Source: Sipunculus nudus (lineage: Eukaryota; Annelida; Sipuncula; Golfingiida; Sipunculidae). Taken from it: 64,000 nucleotides of DNA. The stretch covers positions 27,705,519 through 27,769,518 of the forward strand of contig CM049306.1 of assembly GCA_026874595.1 (NCBI GenBank), read 5' to 3'. The notes beneath the pieces are model-generated. The model had not been told where the DNA came from and ran no database searches. It worked only from the letters and a program-made list of their open reading frames with translations. This document shows, in pieces, positions 52,400 to 64,000 of this stretch (its first letter is position 1; each line of letters starts with the position of its first letter). The position numbers and the translations under genes are program-made.

Positions 52400-54915
52400 C
52401 AAGGGACCTATGGGTCACAACGCTCAGCTGTTATATATGATAAAAAAATATTATTTAGAAATGAGGTACATGATGGTTTTGTGTGGTAATAAATATAAGC
52501 TGTATTATGAGTTGTTGTTGTTTAGCTTATGTATGATTTTGATAGTTCCTTTGGAGACAGGGAAGAGGATTGATTTCATTTATTTTATTAACAAATGGAG
52601 TACTATTGTCACAGATTTTGACTTGGCCATATAACTTATAAGCAGAACATATAATATAAGAGTTTAACTATTTATTAAAAAAAATTACAAATATTGTCCC
52701 AAATATAATTTTTATTAAAAATAATAAGAGAACCATATGATTTTGTAAAATGAAATATAACTGAAATGATTATTAAAATAATATTAAAGAATATATTCAT
52801 GGATGCATTCATGAATACATTTTGAAAGTATTTGCATGAGTATTCATATACTTTCATTTTTACCTGAATTCCCATTCTTTATGCAAGAAATTTTATAATG
52901 GAGTACATAATCATATTCGTATTTAAATACAATTACAGTTTACACCAAACAATGATGTTGAGAATCCAGAATATACAAAATTCACACATTTAAATAATGA
53001 TCATAAGTACCTGGTTTTATGGCTTTTATTTATATTAAAAAATAACTGTAAAAAATTCATTTTGGACTAATTTCACATCAATGTACACACTAGACACAGT
53101 AGGAATCTAGATTAATATTATCAACTGCATCTTTGTCTATCATTAATTTCCTTCATATGATCCCTAATGATTAGTAATGAATAATATGATATACTTCTTT
53201 ATCATTAAAATTGAACTGAAAAATGCCATAGGTGACTGCATGGTGTTATTTGGAATACGTGAAATTCTACCCATCCATACAAGATTCTTATATCATCAAA
53301 AACTGCAAGTTAATTTCCTGTTATTATAAACTAACAAATTCCTTTTCTATTTTTCTTTAATTTTTTATTAAAAACCAATAAAAATTTATTAATTTATTGT
53401 TTATTGTTATGTTGTTGTTAAAACTACTAGATGAGTTGGGTTGGACACCTGGATCAACTGTGGCTGGCCATAAGCTGCCTGGATTCCGTGTATGCCTCGC
53501 CTCAAGCATGCATAATACAGGTGACTCAAGAGGGGCTGGAGAGAGCCAAAGTCTGACAGGGTCTCATAAAAAACATTAATAAAAGCTACAATTTTTGGCC
53601 AATTTCTTTCAGCTTTCTAAACTAAAAAGCTGAAATCCTTATGTGTGCATGATATGAAAATTATATCAACAGTGCTCACGGGAAACAAACGTGCCATGGT
53701 CACAGTTGGGCAAAATTTAAGGTACTAATTTCATATTTATACTAATAACTTATAAAATTTGAAAAATTCAGAACTAATTTTGGGTATTCAATTGAATCTT
53801 GATTAAATAATGTTACATCCCTGACAAAAAAATCTCTAGCTTCAGCAATGCCCTTGTTAAGGGAGTAAATATATTTCTTGATTTTTTACAAAGTGCATTA
53901 TGTTTGGGCCCATAACTTAAAACAATTACGCAATACTGACATCATTCTGGCATGTGCATAGAGATTGAAAAATATGTATATTATTTATGATTAAAGTCAG
54001 ATCAGTGGATTTGATATTTGGCTGTCTTGAAGTGTAACAATAGGTTTTTCATTAATATCTCGAAGGTATTAAGTCCTAGTGACCAAATTCTTGGCATGGT
54101 AGGGGATTTTGGAGACATCTAACTGTATGCCGAATTTAAGGAACTTAGAGCTGAAGCTGGGGAGCTGGGCTCTTGCAAACTGCATAACACTAGCTTGATG
54201 TAAACAATATGTTACATGGTGCTTGAAAACTTGAATAAAATCTAGTTTTTGATCAACTGGTTTCAAATTTTTGGTGTTTACAGTAGAAATGCTAACAAAA
54301 ACATGCTGTGAAAATTAAATTCACAGTACTTATAGGAAAAAAACGTGCCATGGTCAAATTTGGGCAAAATTTAAGGTACCAATTTTTCATTTTTATTAAT
54401 ATTTTAAAAAATTTAAAAGATTTTCATCTAATTTTGGGTATACAATTTAATTTTGATTAATTAAAGTTATATTTGTGTTAAGTGATCAAATATTTTTCCT
54501 GAATTTTTACAAAATGCATTATGTTTGGGCCCATAACTCTTTTAAATTAAATAATACAGACATAATTTCTGGCATGTACATAGGAACTATATAGAGGAAT
54601 ATTTATGGTAAATATGAGGAAAAACAGATGAGTAGTTTTGATATTAGGCAGTCCTGAAGTGTGAAAATAGGTTTTTATTAAAAAATTGAGGTTTTTCCTT
54701 AATTTCTCAAAGGAACGACGTTGCAAAGACCCAGTTTTCGGCTTGGTAGTAGATCTTGGGGACATCTAACATTATGCCAAATTTTGGATTCCTAGGTCTT
54801 ACGGTTTCAAAACGTGCCACATCTACGGACGGACGGACGGTCGGACAGACGGACGGACGACGGACAATGGACCACGACTATAGCTCAGATGACTTATAGT
54901 CAGCTGAGCTAAAAA
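52400..54915 (-). mobile_element. family-A element, copy A5, in an intron of the - strand gene
   Basis: The same order as A4, with small internal deletions in monomer 2 and near 54470. The GTCC tract lies near 54826-54860 and the hairpin near 54880. Confidence 0.9.
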
Positions 54916-55131
54916 TTAATTACAAGCACACAAATAAATACAGAATTATAATTAACAATAAATGCATGCAGCATGATATATATGATAAGTTTAAATAATA
55001 ACAGTAAGTTTGAACAATAGTTAAAATATATGTTTAGGAACCTTAACTGATGTATAGTCAGAAAAAGCTTGTGACCATAATAAAACAGACATGAGAAATA
55101 CAAATGTTGCTAATGTTATAACAAGGGACCC

Positions 55132-55430
55132 ATGGGTCACTGTGCTCAGCTGATGATAACCTTGAAGGTAAAAATCTAAAATAATATCAAATGGTGATAA
55201 AGTGTAAGAGGAAGAGGTTATAAAGGCCATGGTTGGTTTATATGATTGGTTTGTATTGATGAGCAAGAAATTGTTGCAAATAATATTTTGTGACCTGACC
55301 ATGTGTTTCCTAATGTTGAAACTGAAGCATGTGAGCAGTTTGTGAACAAATGATCTGCACTATTACCATGATCATTAGTTGGCTTTTCGGTAAACTGTTG
55401 ATATTTCAGTAGTTTACACATTGGTCAATT
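55132..55430 (-). mobile_element. element with the family-A 3' module but a different body
   Basis: CAAGGGACCCATGGGTCACT and CTCAGCTG are followed by sequence shared with 58200-58400 and 63680-63900 (TTGTTGCAAATAATATTTTG), not by the A body. Confidence 0.65.
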
Positions 55431-56098
55431 GAATCTATTTTTTTGTACAATATATATTATAAAATATATATGTATTTTTTTTATGAAATGTATACAGTTG
55501 AAATATAACTGATTAACAACATAAAACAGGGCAAACAAAGCCTGATTTCAAATTCTGCTGAGGCAGGAAAATAATGAACAAATGTTTGTATTAAATCCTC
55601 ATTTTTTATCACATCATTTTTTTTAATTTAAGTTTATATTTCTATACATTTCCAATATAACATATATAGCTGAATATCAAAGTTGATTCATAATTCTCAA
55701 TTGCATCCTCATAAATGTCAATCTTGTCAGATAACACCACATCATGCATACAAATGTTTATTTTTTACCACAAAAATATATCTTTTAAATCTACAAAACA
55801 ATAAATATCTAAAAATAATACTTGATTTAGATTTCACAATTTTTAATTGTGTCTTTATTTATCCACAATGTGCTTCATATTTTACAATAATTTAAGCATA
55901 CTGATGGGTTCAATTATATTTGTTAAAATCATTTCTCAAAAAATGCTACATTACACAACATTGCATCTTCTGGATTACACCTTGAATTGCTTTTTCAAGG
56001 AAAGTTTTTGCATATCAGAGTGGAAACAGCATTACAATTAAGGAGATACAGTGAAAACAATAACAATTACTGCATAACACTTGGTGGGTTGGGTTTGC

Positions 56099-56123
56099 GG
56101 GGGGGGGGGGGGGGGGGGGGGGG
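56099..56123. repeat. 25-base G homopolymer
   Basis: An uninterrupted G-run in unique intronic sequence. Confidence 0.95.
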
Positions 56124-56299
56124 TGATTGGGGTGGTGATATGAGAAAAACTGTACACCTGTCACAGCAGGGGATCTCCCTCAGTGACTGTAACAAATCAG
56201 AAACCCTGGCATAGCTGACTTCCAGTGACCTGGAGTGGGACCCTGCATCTGTAATTTGTAATCAAAGCAAATGACTACAATAGAGCCTCAAGAAAAAAA

Positions 56300-56993
56300 T
56301 CAATAACTAGCTTAATTTTCAAGCTTTTATTTTCAAATTTCAGATTTAAACAAATTAAATATTTATGTTTACATGCTGTGAAAATTAAATCAATTTTACT
56401 CACAGGAAAAAAACGTGCCATGGTCAAAGTTGGGCAAAATTTAAGGTACTGATTTTATTTTTATGCTAATAACTTAAAAAATTTACAAAATTCAGATCTA
56501 ATTTTGGGTAAAAAATTGAATCTTAAGTTATACACTTGGGAAAATAGACTCTAGTTTCAAAATTTTTCATGTTAAGTGAGTAAATATTTTTCCTGATTTT
56601 TTACAAAGTCCATTATGTTTGGGTCCATAACTTAAAGAATTTATACTTAACAGACTTAATTTCTGGCATGTACATAGGAACTATATAGAGGAATATTCAT
56701 GGTAAATATGAGGAAAAACAGACGAGTGGTTTTGATATTAGACAGTCCTAAAGTGTGAAAATAGGATTTTAATAAAAAAATGAGGTTTTTCCTTAATTTC
56801 TCAAAGGAACAAAGTCACAAAGACCCAGTTTTTGGCTTGGTAAGAGCTCTTGGGAACATCTAACATTATGCTGAATTTTGTATTCCTAGGTCTTACGGTT
56901 TCAAAACGTGCCACATCTACAGATGGACGAACGGACGACAGACAATGGACCACGACTATAGCTCAGATGACTTATAGTCAGCTGAGCTAAAAA
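56300..56993 (-). mobile_element. family-A fragment, head and monomer 1
   Basis: Moderately diverged, with the hairpin at 56958-56990 and a short GGACGA tract before it. Confidence 0.8.
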
Positions 56994-57194
56994 TGTTTGG
57001 GATTAAAATAAGAGATACTACACTAACTAAATATGATCAATTTTTCACAAGTATCCTTAGAAACAGAACCTTCTAATGCTTAATGGCTTTCCTCAATGCA
57101 TATCTACAGATTTTCCATCATAATTAATACTGTGCAAGAATTTAATTTTGTAATGGAATCAATGAAGAATGAATCATAATTCTAGCCCTCTCAC

Positions 57195-57222
57195 CTGAAA
57201 CTTTCCAATATACTTTGGTGCC
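57195..57222 (-). CDS. unidentified - strand gene, 28-nt micro-exon 3
   Basis: A very short exon (acceptor CTTTACAG, donor GTGAGA) encoding GAPKYIGKFQ. Its length fits the phase change between exon 2 (ending GG) and exon 4 (phase 0). A 237-bp intron separates it from exon 2. Confidence 0.6.
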
Positions 57223-57459
57223 CTGTAAAGAGACAGCAAATTAAGATAAAACAACATCTGGAAGGTTTCCTTAATAACATTCAGTCAATCATCAATCAAT
57301 TTCTTTCATAACCTAACTTTAATTATTGGATGAAGTCAACCAATCTATTTCCTATAAATCTCAAATTAGTTATTTATGTAAAGTGAGAATTTTCACGATC
57401 ACAAATTTTAATATGCAATATTACAATGATTGAATATGATCTGTAGAAAAATATATTAC

Positions 57460-57559
57460 CCAGCATATTCCAATACAAGTGAAGTCCATGCCACCTGACG
57501 CTGTAGTCTGGAGAGCTTCTTTTTAATCTGAACAATTGCACATGGGTTCTTACTGCCTC
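57460..57559 (-). CDS. unidentified - strand gene, internal exon 2
   Basis: A 100-nt exon with acceptor TCTCAACAG and donor GTAATA. In the frame set by the neighbouring exons it encodes 33 residues including IVQIKKKLSRLQRQVAWTSL, which looks like an amphipathic helix. Another frame is open for longer, but only this frame links both neighbours. Confidence 0.65.
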
Positions 57560-57669
57560 CTGTTGAGATAAAACAAGACAGTCGTGTTCTGACAAATTTG
57601 GTGGATATATTTCATCAGTTATGCCTAGAGGTAAGACTGAACTTAAAGCTACAGTTAATAGGATATAAA

Positions 57670-58510
57670 CAAGGGACCCATGGGTCACGGCGCTCAGCTG
57701 ATCCTGATTGGACTATAAATGCATCACCATTGTGATACTATATTGAGTAGATAAAGCTTAGAATATCATGGTCATGTTGGGTTTTATAAAGGAATATAAT
57801 GTAATATGTGAGTAAATGATATATGAAATAACCTGACTGATGGATTAATATGGAGTAAAATATAGTGGTTTATTTTTTATTTATTTGGGAGAGGTTGAAA
57901 AAAGCAATTTATTTGAGCAAATATGAATGCAAGACAGTATGCTAAGCAGTGGTATAATGATGATAAGGCTATTTGTTGAAGGATCTATAGTGTATGGAAA
58001 ACTGCAAGAGTTCAATTTGACAGATAAAAGGTTATGATTAACTATACTGATGAGGGGATTTATGAATTTGTGACTGAATGACATAATATCTTGACAAGAT
58101 CGGTCTTGACAAGGTGCATTATTTTGGTGCCCCTCACGTCTACATATTACACAATATTGACATAATTTCTGGCATGTACATAGGTACCTATGGACAAATG
58201 GTCAACAGTACTGAACCACCTGGAAGGTTAAAATCTTAAAAATATGATGAAATGTAGATAATGTTTGAGAGGAAGAGGTAATCTGGGCCATGGTTGGTTT
58301 ATATGATTGAAGAAAATGTTGCAAATAATATTTGAGACCTGTCCATGCCTTTCCATTGGTTACCTTTTTGATAAGCTGTTGACAGTTAAACAGTTTACAC
58401 ATTTGTCTGATGAGATCCAATTTATTTGGTAAACCTTTTTTATCAATTTTATGATATGTATACAGTTGCCATAACGTCCTCATTCCACAGGTGCAATGAC
58501 TTGATGGGGG
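57670..58510 (-). repeat. duplicated block, copy 1
   Basis: It begins with the family-A 3' module (CAAGGGACCCATGGGTCACG), then a body shared with 62937-63980 at high similarity, ending in a G-rich stretch. Confidence 0.8.
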
Positions 58511-59036
58511 GGGGGGAGGGGTGTTGTGTTATGATCAGAGTTACAAAGCCTCTGTCTCTCTGTAGATATTTTCTTTAATTATTAAATTTTATGCTATAGC
58601 CATAGAACTATTGTTCACAGTGCCAAGGAGCAAAGCCTCAGTGGGATGAAGAAGGGGATGGTGAGAGTTACAACACCCTTGCATATACATACAGGATATG
58701 AAATTTAATTCAACATTGCTTATAAAAAAAAAGTTTATTCATGAACATTAAATATTTAAAACAGAAAGAAAGATGGAGAAACAAAGCAACAAAATTTTTT
58801 TCCCCATTCTACTGAGCCAAGAAAAAATTAACAATATTTGCATTTATTCCTTTTTCTCATTACATAATTTTAATCCAAGTTTCCGAATGTTACTATAAAT
58901 TTACAGTTTAACATACATGTGATTGTGAATATTTCAGTTGATTCACATTTCTAAATTGCATCAACATTTATAGCTAATGTATCTAGTTTATAGTACCTGT
59001 CAACAGAATGGGATGGAGGGAGCAAGGGAGGCAATT

Positions 59037-59155
59037 AGGGAGAGAGAGAGAGAGAAAGAGAGAAAGAAAGATGGAGAAAGAAAGAGAAAAAGCAGAGGAG
59101 AGAAAGAGAGAGAAAGAGACCTAGACTGCCAGAGAGAGAGAGAAAGAGAGGCTCT
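59037..59155. repeat. GA-rich purine tract
   Basis: An imperfect GAGA/GAAA mixture of about 120 bp. Confidence 0.9.
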
Positions 59156-59289
59156 CTGGTAATTACTGCCTGACCCAGCCTGACCCAGACACTCACAGTG
59201 GCAGTAGGTCAGACCTGAAGGTGTTATGTAACTGCCCAGTACACTGCATTTATACTGATCTGATGCAAACAATGAAGACATGGTACCTG

Positions 59290-59420
59290 GAAACTTGAAT
59301 AAAATCTACAGTTTTTGATCAATTGGTTTCAAATTTCAGATTTTAACAGATGAAATGTTGATGTGTACATGCTGTGAAAATTATATCCACAGCACTAACA
59401 GGAAAAATTTGAATATTTAT
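59290..59420 (-). mobile_element. short family-A fragment
   Basis: It matches the block with ATAAAATCTACAGTTTTTGA that separates the two monomers in full copies. Confidence 0.6.
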
Positions 59421-59774
59421 ATTTTTTTAAATGGTATCAGGAAAAAAAGAAAAGTTTTCTCAGCTATAAAACTAATACATGTGTTAAAATTAATCCAAGG
59501 ATCAAAACACCCAATATATCATACCAGGAGCAAACTGGAGTTGGGAATGTTTAATTTTATGAACTGAAATAAAGGACCAGCAATATAAATTTTGATTATT
59601 TAGCCAGTCTCATGTAACAACTGATACAACCATGAGTTATAAGTCAAACAAATTAAAATCTTTAATGAACACTTGTCTGAGTAATATTTTAAATTTTTGA
59701 CATATTTATTTATTATTTTAATTTTGTAATAAATATAGACCAACAAGTTAAAGACCTGGAAAAGACCTGGAAAT

Positions 59775-61696
59775 TTCGATTAATTTAATATAATCAACTG
59801 CATCCTTGTCTATCATTATCTTGCTTCATATAATCCCTAATAGTAAACAACAATTTATTTTAATTATTTATTTTTCATTTTTATGGTTGAAATGAAAAAA
59901 TACCCAATGGTGACTGCATGGTGTTATTTGAAATACAATTTTGGCCATCCATGGAAGATCCATAAATGATCAGTAATTGCAAGGTAATCCCCTGTAACTC
60001 ATTAACTATAAATTCCTTTTCCATTTATTTTTTTAAGTTCTTATCATAAACCAAATATTAAAAAAAAAGTTTATTGTTATGTTTATGGCCTAAACAAATA
60101 CTAGTGGAGGGGGTTGGACAGTTAGATCCAGTTGAAGCCACCCAAGAGCTGGCTGGCTGCAGAGTGCCTCGCTTCAAGCATGCATAATTGGCCTGAAAGG
60201 TCAATGTGGGGACATAAAAGAGGGGCTTCAGTACAGCCAAGGTGTGATATGGTCTCATAAAAACTTTCATAAAAGCTAGTTTTTGAACAATCCCTTTTAT
60301 AACTTCAGAATTTAGAAGCTTAAATCCTTACCAGTGCAAGATATGAAAATTAAATTAACAGTGCTTACAGGGAAAAAACATGCCATGGCCAAAGTAGGGC
60401 AAAATTTAAGGTACTGATTTTATATTTATGCTAATAACTTATAAAATTTGAAAAATTCAGAACTAATTTTGGGAATACAATTGAATCTTGATTAAATAAT
60501 GTTATATCCCTGGCAAAAAATGTCTACCTTCAGCAATTTTCATGTTAAGAGAGTAAATATATTTCTTGATTTTTTACAAAGTGCATTATGGTTGGGCCTA
60601 GAACTTAAAACAATTACACGATACTGACATCATTTCTGGCATGTGCATAGCGAATGTATAGAAAAATATGTATATTATATATTATCAAAGTCAGATCAGT
60701 GGTTTTGATATTAGACAATCTTAAAGTGTAACAATGGGGTTTTAATGGAAAAATGAAGTTTTTTCTTAATATCTCGAAGGAATGCAGTCCTAGTGACCAA
60801 ACTTTTAGTATGGTAGAGGATTTGGGGGACATCTAACTGTATGCAAAATTTAAGGAACTTAGAGCTGAAGCTGGGGAGCTGAGCTCTAGTAAACTGCATA
60901 ACACTAGCTTGGTGTAAACAATATATGACATGGTGCTTTAAAACTTGAATAAAATCTACAGTTTTTGATCACCTGGTTTCAAATTTTTTGATTTAACAGT
61001 TGAAATGGTAACAAAAACATGCTTTGAAAATTAAATCCACAGCAGTTACAGGAAAAAACGTGCCATGGTCAAACTTGGGCAAAATTTAAGGTACCAATTT
61101 TATATTTTTGCCAATATTTAAAAAAATTTAACAGATTTTGATCTAATTTTTGGTATACAATTCAATTTTGATTATTTAAAGTAGTATTACTGAAAAAAAA
61201 ATTCCTACCTTTAACACTTTTGGTCTTAAGTGACAAAATATCTTTCCTCATTTTTTTACAAAGTCCATTATATTTGGGCCCATAACTTTTTTAAATTAAA
61301 TAATACTGACTTAATTTCTGGCATGTACATAGGAACCATATAGAGGAATATTTATGGTAAAAATGAAGAAAACCAGATGAGTGGTTTTGATATTAGGCAG
61401 TCCTGAAGTGTGAAAATAGATTTCTAATAAAAAATTGAGGTTTTTCCTTAATATCTCGAAGGAACGAAGTCATATTGACCCAATTTTTGGCATGGTAGGA
61501 GATTTTGGGGACATCTAACTGTATGCCGAATTTCAGATTCGTAGGTCGAACGGTGTCGAAACGTGCCAGTCTTACGGACGGACATCCAGACGGACAGACG
61601 GACGGACGGACGGACAGACGGACGGCACGACGGACGGACGGCGGACAATGGACCACGACTATAGCTCAGATGACTTATAGTCAGCTGAGCTAAAAA
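59775..61696 (-). mobile_element. family-A element, old copy A7
   Basis: The AT block, Pro-rich block near 60130, both monomers, a long GGAC tract (61570-61640) and the hairpin (61660-61691). It is clearly more diverged than A1-A5, and the 3' module is lost. Confidence 0.85.
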
Positions 61697-62756
61697 TCTA
61701 TTCTGATCATATCGACCTGTCAAATTTATCTTATAATATCAGTTGTTTATCTGCCATATTCTGTCTCCGAAAGATCATTTGATTTTTTGTCTGAAACTTT
61801 AGCCGCTATCACAAGAATCTGTTATCTGATTTGCTATGTTACTCAGAACCTCAGACATTAAATTATTTAGACTCACCAATTTTACAATGGTTTTATAATA
61901 ACTTTCTAATATTTTATTATTTACTGTGGAAGCATGGCAGGGTTCCCAGCATATCATGAAACAAATTCCTCATGTTTACCTGATGAATTATCATGATTCT
62001 GGGTTAAGCTTTTCCTAACTTAAAGTTACTTAACCTATTATGATACGGCAATAATGACATTATTTTGCAGCACAAAATGTTATCTGACACAGCTGATCCT
62101 GGGACTTCAACGCACTTAATAAATCTGATCTACCAATGGTACCTTTGAGTTTATATGTAATGATATTACTTATACACAGGCATGGTACTTAAACTGTTCA
62201 ATTTATTTTTATGTTTAAAATGGTTTATCCACCTATTGTTTGTAGTCTTGCAACGAAAGGGAGCCACGATACTTAAAATTCTATAGGTACCAGGTGGTTG
62301 GGATGACTGGGTGCAACTTTTATAATGAACTTTTCCTGAAACAAAAATTTTAATGGCTATTCTCTGGGCAAAATTTTAAAGTCAGGATGCAACATGTAAT
62401 AGGGATGCGACTTCTGCAAGGAATTTTGTGTTAATTATTACTGTACATGTGGCTGAAGATGGGATTTGTTATCAGAAAGCCACCAGAGTCACTCATCAAG
62501 TGAATATGCTGAGATAAAACATAACTGACCGGCAAAGGTCTCTTTTTGGAGAAAGAATTCCTTGACTTTTCTCCGATATGTGGAATTTTACTCAAGTCCC
62601 TTAATTTCCCCTGACTGAAATAAGGGAACTTTATTTTTCAAGGTTTTCCCTGATTAACAGGATGGCTAGGAACCATACTTAAGTAAAATAAAGACAAATG
62701 ACTGGGTTCCCATATTTGGTTAATAGTTTCATGTAAACAAGTGCTATACAACTCAC

Positions 62757-62816
62757 CCTTGCCTGGCAGTGGCAAATTATGACTTTTGTAAAATTCTATT
62801 TCTCTCTTCTCTTCAT
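62757..62816 (-). CDS. unidentified - strand gene, first visible exon
   Basis: Read on the - strand: acceptor TTATTATAG at 62817, donor GTGAGT after 62757. It is 60 nt long, begins with the last two bases of a codon and ends in phase 1. It encodes EEKREIEFYKSHNLPLPGK, a charged helix followed by a Pro/Gly turn. Its phase joins the next exon exactly. Upstream exons must lie right of the window or escaped notice. Confidence 0.6.
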
Positions 62817-62936
62817 CTATAATAAAAAGCACCATTTCAATGCAACAATGAACCACTCGTAGGTTCTGCCTTAAACATATTTTTAGAAAATTTGATTCTC
62901 TGTACTAAAAAGTTCTATGAAGACAACTAACTGGAA

Positions 62937-63589
62937 CAAGGGACCCATGGGTCACGGCGCTCAGCTGATTGTGATTTGACAATAAATGTTTCTCCATTGT
63001 GATACTATATCGAGTGGATAAAGCTTATGAATATTATGGACATGTTGGGCTATTATAAAGGAATGTAATGTAATATGTGACTAAATAATAAATGAAATAA
63101 CGTGACTGATGGATTAATAGAGTAAAATATAGTGGTTTATTTTTTATTTATTTAGGAGGGGTTGAAAATTGTGATATATCTGAGCTAATATAAATGCAAT
63201 GACAGCAGTAATAAGCAGGAGTAGAATGATGAATAGGCTATTTGTTGAAGGATCTATAGTGTATGGTAGTCTGCAAGCTTTCAATTTGACAGATATGATG
63301 TTATGATTTACTATGCTGATGAGGGGATTTATGAATCTGTTACTGTATGACACAATATCTCTTCAGTCTTGACAATGTACATTATTTTGATGCCCACTAT
63401 GTCTACATATTACACAATATTGACATAATTTCTGGCATGTACATAGGTACCTATGGACGAATAGTTATACAAAATATTAAAGTATGAATATATCTGATTC
63501 ATCTTGTTCTTGTTTACTGAGGCTGACATTGAGATGGGGCTCAGAGAAGGGAACCGTGAGGGCAGCTATGAGGTGGATGTAGAGAAAAA

Positions 63590-63645
<56 letters not shown>

Positions 63646-63980
63646 CAGAGAGAGGGGATGGAGCATTCAACAGTACTTAAACACCTGGAAGGTTAAAATC
63701 TAAAATATTATGAAAAGCAGATAAAGTCTGATCAGAAAAGGTAATCTTGGCTATGGTTGTTGATATGATTGAAGAAATTGTTGCAAATAATATTTTGAGA
63801 TCTGACCATGCATTTCCATTGGTTACCTTTTTGATAAGCTGTTGACAGTTCAACAGTTTACAGATTTGTTTAATGAAATCCAATTATTTTAATAAACCCA
63901 TTTTCTATTTTATCATATGTATACAGTAGCCATAAAGTCCCCACATAACAGATGGAAGGACCGATGGGGGGAGGGGGTTA
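62937..63980 (-). repeat. duplicated block, copy 2
   Basis: It starts with the family-A 3' module and follows 57670-58510 closely. It is split near 63450-63660 by extra sequence that contains a (GA)n tract. Confidence 0.8.
63592..63654. repeat. (GA)n microsatellite
   Basis: Nearly pure GA of about 63 bp inside the duplicated block. Confidence 0.96.
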
Positions 63981-64000
63981 TGATGGGAGTTGAACACCTC

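Noticed and set aside
57374-57688. 104-codon - strand frame across exon 2 of the unidentified gene
   Set aside because: It runs through introns and uses a different frame from the one that joins the neighbouring exons.
58042-58060. CTGATGAG as a second hammerhead core (also near 63315)
   Set aside because: No GAAA at the right distance and no pairing arms.

Overview
The window is animal nuclear DNA: AT-rich, with short exons split by GT-AG introns of up to about 10 kb, and more than half of it interspersed or tandem repeats. The repeat types (hairpin-headed elements with GTCC-rich tracts, AGGTCA-rich repeats, a Penelope-like element with a hammerhead ribozyme, central-minisatellite elements like the bivalve 'pearl' class) suggest a mollusc, most likely a bivalve. 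That assignment is inference.

Two genes can be supported. (1) On the + strand, a complete PCGF3/5-type Polycomb RING-finger gene in seven coding exons between 14783 and 40280. The exons join in phase into 231 codons: an N-terminal C3HC4 RING and a C-terminal RAWUL domain. A long repeat-free tract to about 43.7 kb is the likely 3' UTR. (2) On the - strand, the last five exons (62816 down to 50965, 122 residues) of a gene I could not name. It continues beyond the right edge or into exons I did not find, and it faces the PCGF gene tail to tail.

Layout. 0-3 kb: a family-A repeat. 3-4.5 kb: degenerate minisatellites and an element remnant. 4.6-9 kb: mostly unique sequence with a fold-back MITE and old tandem repeats. 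9.0-10.4 kb: a 5'-truncated Penelope-like retroelement between two (AT)n tracts, with a hammerhead ribozyme fold at its 3' end. 10.4-14.8 kb: upstream of the PCGF start codon. 14.8-40.3 kb: the PCGF gene, whose introns 3, 5 and 6 hold nearly all the repeats, including a 29-copy 42-bp minisatellite. 40.3-44.2 kb: probable 3' UTR. 44.2-50 kb: repeats. 50.2-62.8 kb: the - strand gene, with family-A copies in its introns. 62.9-64 kb: a duplicated repeat block.

The main unexpected result is structural. Several unrelated-looking repeat families (A, C, D) share one plan: a 5' T-run, a head hairpin with a 3-nt loop, a TCCG-rich tract, a central tandem array, an inverted copy of the head near the 3' end in A, C and D2, a short 3' hairpin or palindrome, and a CTAG or CTTG terminus followed by TT. 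Three nested insertions expose this plan against related unoccupied sequences. It matches what is known of non-autonomous Helentron-type rolling-circle elements.
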